From contig JANTQF010000425.1 of the NCBI GenBank assembly GCA_032988165.1, positions 1-27,050 on the forward strand: 27,050 nucleotides of DNA, written 5' to 3'. Made by a program: the position numbers and the translations under genes. Positions 21,043-27,050 of the stretch are shown here, piece by piece. Source of the stretch: Emmonsiellopsis sp. PD_33. Its lineage: Eukaryota > Ascomycota > Eurotiomycetes > Onygenales > Ajellomycetaceae. Numbering within the stretch: position 1 is the stretch's first letter; the number at the start of each line of letters is the position of its first letter. The notes below the pieces were generated by a model. It saw only the letters and a program-made list of their open reading frames with translations, was not told the DNA's origin and did no database searches.

Positions 21043-22272
21043 ATGGCGGTCGGCCCACGGTTATCGAAGAATCGCGCAGCAATTGCAACAGTTTCGCTCG
21101 GAAGCTGGAAATACCATAGCTTGCCTGACCGCCTTCGCGAGGCGGCGGAGGCAGGGTTTCAATCTATTGACCTGATGGAAAACGACTGGGCGGAATACTT
21201 GCGATCCCATCTTGGGAATGTCGATGCCGATAAGATTTGGGAACCATCGGCGGAGAACCTGGCAATTGCTAAAAAGTTGGGCGATTTGGTCAAAAGCCTT
21301 AATATGACCATTGCATGTGCCCAGCCGGTCCGCCAATTCGAGGGGTTCACAGATCCCCGTCAGCGCATGATGAATATGGCGGCGGCTGTCAAACGGTTTC
21401 CCTTCCTGAGAGCGTTCGATACGGACTTGATGTTTATTTGCTCGAATATCGGAGCGGCGAACAGCACCATCGACCTCAAGGCCGTGTCAAATGATCTACG
21501 TGAGATAGGTGACATGGCAGCGGCATACTCGAAACAAGACGGAGGCCCGATGATCAGGATCGGGTATGAGGGGCTGTCGTGGGCCCAGCGCAACACTTGG
21601 TCATCCACATGGGAGGTTGTCCGTGCAGCGAACCGTCCAAACATTGGACTCATCCTTGATTCTTTCAATTGGCTTGCTGTTGAGTTTGCGGACCCATACA
21701 ACAAAGAAGGCCATGGACGGATTTACCCGACACTGGAGGAGTCACTAGACGTTCTGTGCTCATCCATTGCCGCAATGGTTGCTTCGGTTCCCGCGGAGAA
21801 GATATTTCTCCTTCAGATCGCAGATGCGGAGTTGGTGGATCCGGCGGCCTTGAAGCTGAGTCTGTGTCAGATTCCAGACGCTCCAGAGCTTCTTCCTTGG
21901 TCGCGTAACCATCGACTATTTCCAATGGAGGAGGAACGCGGTGGGTACATGCCCGTGGAGCTTATCACGGCAGCAGTTCTTGCAACTGGATACGACGGGC
22001 CGCTGTCAATGGAGGTATTCAGCAGATCACTCGAGTGCCGCGACGCAAGTGTTCCAAAATCCCACGCCCAACGAGGCTTTCGTAGCTTCGAGGCGATGAT
22101 GCAAGCTGCAGAACGGGTGCCGAAATTTTGGGGTCCGATCGCTCCAGCCTGCGAGAAAAAGTGGGGAGCACGGCTTCTCGACCAAATACGGGCGAAACCT
22201 GCAGAACGCCCTCTCACGAACGGACATGTAAATGGGCACTCAGAGCCCAAGGTTAATGGCATTACGCATTAG
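21043..22272 (+). CDS. 3-dehydroshikimate dehydratase, QutC/Qa-4 type (TIM barrel)
   Basis: Intronless, 409 residues; the start ATG at 21043 has context atcATGg. It is a sugar-phosphate isomerase/AP-endonuclease-2 type TIM barrel. As I recall Neurospora Qa-4 and Aspergillus QutC, it shares the blocks YEGLSWAQRNTW (175-186), NRPNIGLILDSFNW (197-210) followed by FADP, and LPWSRNHRLF (284-293). Probable metal ligands are E176, D206, Q258 and E324. The enzyme converts 3-dehydroshikimate to protocatechuate (3,4-dihydroxybenzoate). The C-terminal tail (about 385-409: RPLTNGHVNGHSEP) is hydrophilic and extends beyond the barrel. The usual quinate-cluster partners (quinate dehydrogenase, dehydroquinase, QutA/QutR, permease) are not adjacent. 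The next gene, same strand, is an NRPS-derived adenylating protein, so a biosynthetic role is more likely than catabolism (inference). A related TIM-barrel activity remains possible. Confidence 0.85.
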   Translation: MAVGPRLSKNRAAIATVSLGSWKYHSLPDRLREAAEAGFQSIDLMENDWAEYLRSHLGNVDADKIWEPSAENLAIAKKLGDLVKSLNMTIACAQPVRQFEGFTDPRQRMMNMAAAVKRFPFLRAFDTDLMFICSNIGAANSTIDLKAVSNDLREIGDMAAAYSKQDGGPMIRIGYEGLSWAQRNTWSSTWEVVRAANRPNIGLILDSFNWLAVEFADPYNKEGHGRIYPTLEESLDVLCSSIAAMVASVPAEKIFLLQIADAELVDPAALKLSLCQIPDAPELLPWSRNHRLFPMEEERGGYMPVELITAAVLATGYDGPLSMEVFSRSLECRDASVPKSHAQRGFRSFEAMMQAAERVPKFWGPIAPACEKKWGARLLDQIRAKPAERPLTNGHVNGHSEPKVNGITH

Positions 22273-23738
22273 GCGCGAGTTTGGGTGGGCGTGCGGGGAT
22301 AATTCTTTTAGTCAGCATAACTTTGCGCGAGTTAATTAAGTTTAGTATTGTCCTTTTTTACTTCAACTATTGGAGGTTTTTTCATGTACTGTACTTCATA
22401 ATCTGTACCACAGCCGCAGTGCAGTGCATGAACGCAAGCCACGTCGGAGTCTATGAGCTGAACGCACCCAAATTGCGGACCGTCGGCGCAAAATAGGCCA
22501 AATATAAACCTGAATCGGCTAATGGTATCGTCCATGTACGGTACAAGATGGTACATCATGGCAGATCGATAGTCCGGGTGGGGGTCTGTTCCGGAGATCT
22601 CATCATTGGCATTGTCCAGGCGGAACTTAAATTGACTGGCGAGGATCTGTCTTGATTCAGAAGCTCCTGTAGTTCGACACGGAGACGCTCACCAACTAGT
22701 GGTGCAGTCTCAGCCAGTGGTAGGTGGCTTCACTGGCATGCGGACAGCTGGATCTCGATCGACAACGCGGCGGACTCAAAGTACGTCAACCGAAATGGGA
22801 GTTCGAAACCCCCAGAGCACAGAGCGACGAGAGACGAACTCCTCTGCGAAACTGGCTCTGCACAAGTCATGCAGGAAGGTTGTAATCCTCGAAGTGGCTT
22901 GTACGCCTAGCGGGAGCGGTCTGCAACGCTGTGAGTGTGTGAGTTGTGTGAGTGTGTGTGATAGGACGTCGAGGAGGTTGGAGGCTTGCGGGCTCGGTTA
23001 GCACCCGGACTAGCCGCGAACGGAATAGCCCGGGACTCTCGGGCTCTTTCCGTGCTAGTGCCTCGGCTCGGCTTTCGTGATCTGCGGGGCCCCCACCCCA
23101 CATCCCGGCGGCGCTAGGCCCAGTGCGGCTGGGGCCAACCTTAATCTGTCGTTGGTCCCGGAAATTAGATTTTCCCGCCAGCCACTCGGGCAGCCAGCTT
23201 CCAAGCTCTCAGCTCCCCACTCGCTACTGGCTGTGTTTTCAATGCCTCAATATTTCGACCTCCTCGTGCAGTTGCTCGCGTCTTGTTCCGGTGTCCAGTT
23301 GTCTGTCTTGCCAATGGATGCTAATGGTGCTAGTTTATCCTGGCCTGCAGGGTGGCCATGATTCCCCTGCGCTGATGTGAGCTGATCAGCTCGCATCTGT
23401 CACAATGGCCTGCTTTGGGATACCTATGTCTGGCACCCTTTTATGGGTCACCTACTCCGTTTGGAGCTGGTCATGTTCATTGAGAGTGTCCCCCTGGTGT
23501 CACAAATGCCCATTCGTTCTACCTCTCTTTACTTTCGGGAAGTAATCTCGGGATTAACAAGCTTAAGCAAATCCAATAGCTCTGCAGGTATTAAAGCAGG
23601 CTTTGCGAAGCATAGAGCTAATGTTAGCTTGAGAATATTTCTTAAACCGATTCCCCTCTTATCTTTGGAATATCCCAATTGCTTTTTGTTTCTTTGAAGA
23701 ACTTTTATACCATATATCTGTTAACCGAGCTATTGACC
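22273..23738. promoter_or_regulatory. 1.47-kb intergenic region with NRPS-like gene promoter
   Basis: No gene is recognised; several open frames of 70-100 codons look like chance. It includes a GTGTGAG-rich stretch (about 22929-22962) and a 24-bp near-palindrome (separate entry). There is a CCAAT at 23309-23313 and a TATA-like TTTTATACC about 35 bp before the ATG at 23739. The dehydratase has a similarly placed CTTATACC. The missing N-terminal half of the condensation domain was looked for here and not seen. Confidence 0.5.
23374..23397. promoter_or_regulatory. 24-bp near-perfect palindrome upstream of NRPS-like gene
   Basis: The core GAGCTGATCAGCTC (14 bp, 23379-23392) is a perfect palindrome. 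It extends to 24 bp (GATG..CATC ends) with only one mismatched pair. It lies about 340 bp upstream of the start codon. Its position and symmetry fit a dimeric transcription-factor operator, but no factor is identified. Confidence 0.4.
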
Positions 23739-26443
23739 ATGGCTCCATTGCTTCTTGACAACGATAGTATTGCCATTAACTCCGGCAATGGCTTTCTTAC
23801 CCCGCCAGTTTCACAAGCTACTGCCAAAACCTCTCCTACGGAAACTAGTCGCCTTGAATTGGTATTGTCGGAAGGACCGGGCACGCTCCAACATGTCTTG
23901 ACGAAGACTGAGAATGGGGCGGAGAAAAATGGAGAGTTGGGCAACACCTTCAAAATTGTTCAACTGGCATGGGTTCTCACCACCCGATGTTTCATTGGGG
24001 CGAATTCGCTTCTTTTAGAGGGCCAGTCGAGTTTGGGTGTGTGTCGTTTACAGGAGGTTGCAACTGGCCAAGGGGCGGAAGCTGGAAACCGGCTATTGAC
24101 GATAGAACCGGAAGATGGGTTACAGCAGGTTCTGGATAGGATACTCATGATCCCTCCCGGAGTCTGCGAAAGATTGTTGTCGAGAGAAAATGGAGGTCTC
24201 TCTGGGGAGAATTCGAAAGACCCGTATCGGACGACTATCCGGTACCGCAATGCGTCTACGTCTGCTTCCCCAATTCTGGAAACCACCCCTCAGGTTTGTT
24301 CTGCCTTCGATTCCCTTTCTGTCCCTCAAAACCATCCTACTGATCACCGATCTGTGTTAGGATGACGTTTACCTCGACGTCGTGGAGGAAACTGACGGCC
24401 AATTGCACGCGCAACTTGTGTTTTCCAACGAGACCATCACCGAAACATTTGCTGCAAGTGTCCTACACACGTTTAACCACGTACTGACTTCGATACGGAC
24501 TTCACCAGACCAAACCGTGGAAGAAGTGGATATGTGCTCACCCCATGACCGCCAGCTTATTTCGGAATTAACCGAGAGAGTATCCCCGCGCAACGAACAA
24601 TGTCTCCACGACATGGCTCTTGCACATTGCCAGACGAACCCTGATGCAATGGCGGTTGTCTCATACGATGTCAATCTAACATACGGAGAGTTGGATGACC
24701 TAACTTCAAGGCTCGCGCATCACCTTGTTGGGATGGGAGTTGGCCCGGAAGTGTTTGTTCTAAGCTGTTTTAAAAAGTCCACATGGGCCATTGTCTCGAG
24801 ACTTGCAATTTTAAGGGCTGGTGGAGCTTATATATCGATAGACGCAGCCGACCCGCCGGCCTACCTGAACTCCGTTATTCACCGAGCGCAAGCGAAAATA
24901 ATGCTAACCGTGGCCGAATTTTCGAATCAGTTTCAGCACCTTGTTCCAGATATCGTCGAATTATCCAAGGAAGGCATATCGAAACTTCCCAAGAAATCGG
25001 GGCCTGCAAGTAACACAGTGAAACCAAGCAATGCCTGTAAGGAACTTGTCCAATGGTCGAGACCGATCTATATGCTGATCAACATGTAACCTCCCAGGTA
25101 CGATCCTGTTTACATCGGGTAGCACGGGAGAACCAAAGGGTATAATCCAGGAGCATCGAACCTACGCGACCGCGGTCCGTGACTACGCAAGAATATTGGG
25201 GCTGGATTCACATACTCGAATGTACCAGTTTGACGATTACGCCTTTGACATCAGCAACAATGACTACCTTGTCCCACTTTCCGTTGGAGGCTGTTGTTGT
25301 GTGCCACATCCGAAGAAGGCCATTGATGTTCTGACGAAACATATGAATGATCTCGGGGCAAATGTTACCTTCCTGACACCGACTGTTGCCATCCAGCTGG
25401 GCCCCGAGGATGTCCCAGGCTTGAAAACACTTTGCATTGGTGGTGAGCCACCATCTAATGACTTGTTAGCGAAATGGGCCGGCAAGGTGAAACTTGTGAA
25501 TCAGTATGGCATGGGCGAAGTCGCAACGTTTTGCACGTACAACGACAACATGACGCCTGGCAGTGGCACCAACGTCGGGCGTCCCGGAACGGGAGCTATT
25601 TGGGTGGTTAACCCGTCGTTTCCAGAAAAGCTTATGCCAGTCGGTGCTGTCGGGGAATTGATCATGGAGGGCCCCCATCTTGCTCGAGGTTATCTTGATC
25701 AAATATCAAGAAAGACGGACGCGGGATTCCTCCAGTCTGCCCCCAACTGGCTCAAAGAACTACATCCAGAGAGAGCATCCTCCGCCCGACTTTACAGGTC
25801 CGGCGATCTTGTGAAATACAATCACGACGGGACAGTAACGTACGTTGGCCGCAAGGACACCTTACTGAAAATCGACGGAGGTAGGGTAGACGCAATTGAG
25901 GTCGAATACACCGCCCGTAAATGCCTAACACCAGGCGATGCCATCGTGGTCGATTTGCTCGGCGAATTGGACGGCGTCGAGAGCCCCGTGCTCGCCGCAT
26001 ACCTTTACTGCGCGGATAACCCCATGAATCTAAGTAGCATAGCCGGTCCTAACGAGCCAGTCACTTTCCGAGCAATCAACGAAAACCACATCTTACACTC
26101 CAAGGTAGAGTCCATCAAGAACGCAATCGGCGCCGTTCTACCAGATATCCAGATCCCCACGCTCTTCCTGCTTGTCGACCGCATCCCGCGCACCAAATCG
26201 AATAAGACGGATCGGAGAAAACTGCACATGCTCGGCCAGAACTATTACATGCCATTGCGGGAGGCTCTAAGCCGACAATCCCCCGAGCCCGTCAAACAGA
26301 CTGTGATTCCGAAAGAACGCGCACCGGATCATCAACACAGCAATGGTAGTGGTGTTATGGGCAGCACAAAGAAACGTCAGGTTCGTGAATCTGATGATGA
26401 GCAAAACTCGTCGTCACCGAAGAGACAGAGACAGATGTGCTGA
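23739..26443 (+). CDS. NRPS-like protein: partial condensation region plus adenylation domain, no carrier domain
   Basis: Three exons, 23739-24293, 24361-25036 and 25098-26443, in frame to 858 residues; the start ATG has context gaccATGg. Residues about 68-245 resemble the C-terminal half of an NRPS condensation domain (FKIVQLAWVL..., then VVEETDGQLHAQLVFSNETI). The catalytic HHxxxDG half is absent. The adenylation domain covers about 265-790. Motif A3 is ILFTSGSTGEPKG (413-425), A4 FDIS (D461), A5 NQYGMGE (545-551), A7 YRSGDL (643-648), A8 GRKDTLLKIDGGRVD (661-675) and A10 SNKTDRRKL (catalytic K780). Intron 2 lies just before motif A3. It should form an acyl-AMP; D461 corresponds to the Asp235 that binds an amino group, suggesting an amino-acid substrate. 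No peptidyl-carrier, thioesterase or reductase follows. Instead there is a polar tail with two basic clusters (KKRQVR at 835-840, PKRQRQ at 851-856) resembling a bipartite nuclear signal. The reading frame is intact, so it is not an obvious pseudogene. Confidence 0.85.
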
Positions 26444-27050
26444 TTTTCTTTTCGATGAAAAATCGGGTGACAGCAGGCTAAAAACCCCAGCATGACCTCT
26501 ATCTGGAGGCGGTTTTGGAATATGGTGCATTTTGTTCGCTGAGTTCGGCATTCAGCTCGGGCCAACGGACCTTATCGGGATTGGAGACGCGTTTATTCAT
26601 CATTTGGTCTCGGGGAATTTCTGTTTCCTCCTCCTCTCTTATTGTATCAGTCTTGCTTTGGAGTTGAAGGTTCAATAATCGTCCGATGGTTAGTTATGCA
26701 TATTGCAGTTAATAATACATTTCTTTTTAGAAAAACCCCCCCGTACAGCTATGCTAAATAAAACTACAATTCTAAATCACCCTCAACACCTTCCCTCACC
26801 TTAGCAATAACCATCAAACTTCCTAGACCAGCCAGAAATCACTCCAGAACCCCCCCCACACCCCCCCCCCCCCCCCCACCCCACCCCCCACCCCCACCCC
26901 CCCAACAAACCAAGAATAATATAAAAACCGCGACATCAAGGACAAAAAAAGCAGAACAAGAGTGTACAAGAGATGAAGGTAAGTAAGCAAAGAAGACGGA
27001 CGGAGACATGCGAGAAGGAGAGAGTGAAACAGAACGCAAATAAACAGAAG
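26444..27050. other. Right-end intergenic region
   Basis: 3' flank of the NRPS-like gene, then a C-rich tract (26850-26903) and an A/G-rich stretch to the end of the window. No coding region is recognised. The 66-codon minus-strand frame across the tract is poly-glycine low complexity. Confidence 0.55.
26850..26903 (+). repeat. Poly-C / C-rich homopolymer tract
   Basis: Almost uninterrupted C broken by single A residues; the longest pure run is 17 C (26861-26877). On the minus strand it is a G-run array that could form G-quadruplex structure. Its exact length may be affected by sequencing error. Confidence 0.85.

Noticed and set aside
21669..21672. Loss of a catalytic histidine in the dehydratase (Asn209 in LDSFN)
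   Set aside because: As I recall the fungal Qa-4 sequence, LDTFN with Asn is normal for this subfamily, so it is not a defect.
22801..22810. GTTCGAAACC, resembling a tRNA B box
   Set aside because: No matching A box, acceptor-stem pairing or anticodon arm was found around it.
22699..23001. 100-codon open frame between dehydratase and NRPS-like gene, and the chance of a missing condensation-domain half there
   Set aside because: Composition is arginine/serine/threonine-rich without domain motifs. No HHxxxDG-like or NRPS-like segment was seen in this gap.
23739..26443. NRPS-like gene as a pseudogene
   Set aside because: All three exons join in frame, both introns have proper GT..AG ends and all catalytic A-domain motifs are kept; truncation of the domain set alone does not show decay.
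26839..27039. 66-codon minus-strand open frame at the right end
   Set aside because: It reads through the C-rich tract as poly-glycine; simple repeat, not a gene.

Overview
This window is nuclear DNA of a filamentous ascomycete (Pezizomycotina). Genes are split by short introns (about 55-90 bp) with GT..AG ends and CTAAC/CTAAT-like branch sites. Intergenic gaps are long and the proteins are typical fungal housekeeping families. A position in Eurotiomycetes (Eurotiales/Onygenales) is my inference from overall sequence character and cannot be proven here. I assembled the splice models by hand; each joined model is in frame from ATG to stop.

Left part, 1-12.3 kb, is a compact housekeeping block. 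It holds BIG1 (-; ER/V-ATPase-related cell-wall protein), ERD1 (-; EXS-domain Golgi protein), PEX10 (+; peroxisomal RING E3 ligase), a large DEDDy 3'-5' exonuclease with a probable mitochondrial presequence (-), LSM5 (+; six exons for 84 residues) and a small, probably mitochondrial, disordered protein (-). ERD1/PEX10 and exonuclease/LSM5 are divergent pairs, and each shared promoter carries a CACGTG E-box.

Middle, 12.3-21 kb, is gene-poor. A single amino-acid permease gene (YAT/GAP type, +, three exons) sits between a 2.6 kb upstream region and a 4.2 kb downstream region. The latter contains only microsatellites, short palindromes and no convincing gene.

Right part, 21-26.5 kb, is the accessory-looking section. 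A QutC/Qa-4-type 3-dehydroshikimate dehydratase is followed on the same strand by an 858-residue NRPS-derived protein: a remnant of the C-terminal half of a condensation domain, then a complete adenylation domain, with no carrier or release domain and a basic, NLS-like tail. No quinate-pathway gene lies next to the dehydratase. The pair therefore looks like the core of a small specialised-metabolism locus in which a shikimate-derived catechol (protocatechuate) and an activated amino or aryl acid might meet, loosely comparable in logic to bacterial petrobactin genes (AsbF plus stand-alone adenylating enzymes). A 24-bp near-perfect palindrome lies about 340 bp upstream of the NRPS-like gene. This locus is the main candidate for something undescribed. 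The right end closes with a 17-C homopolymer inside a C-rich tract.
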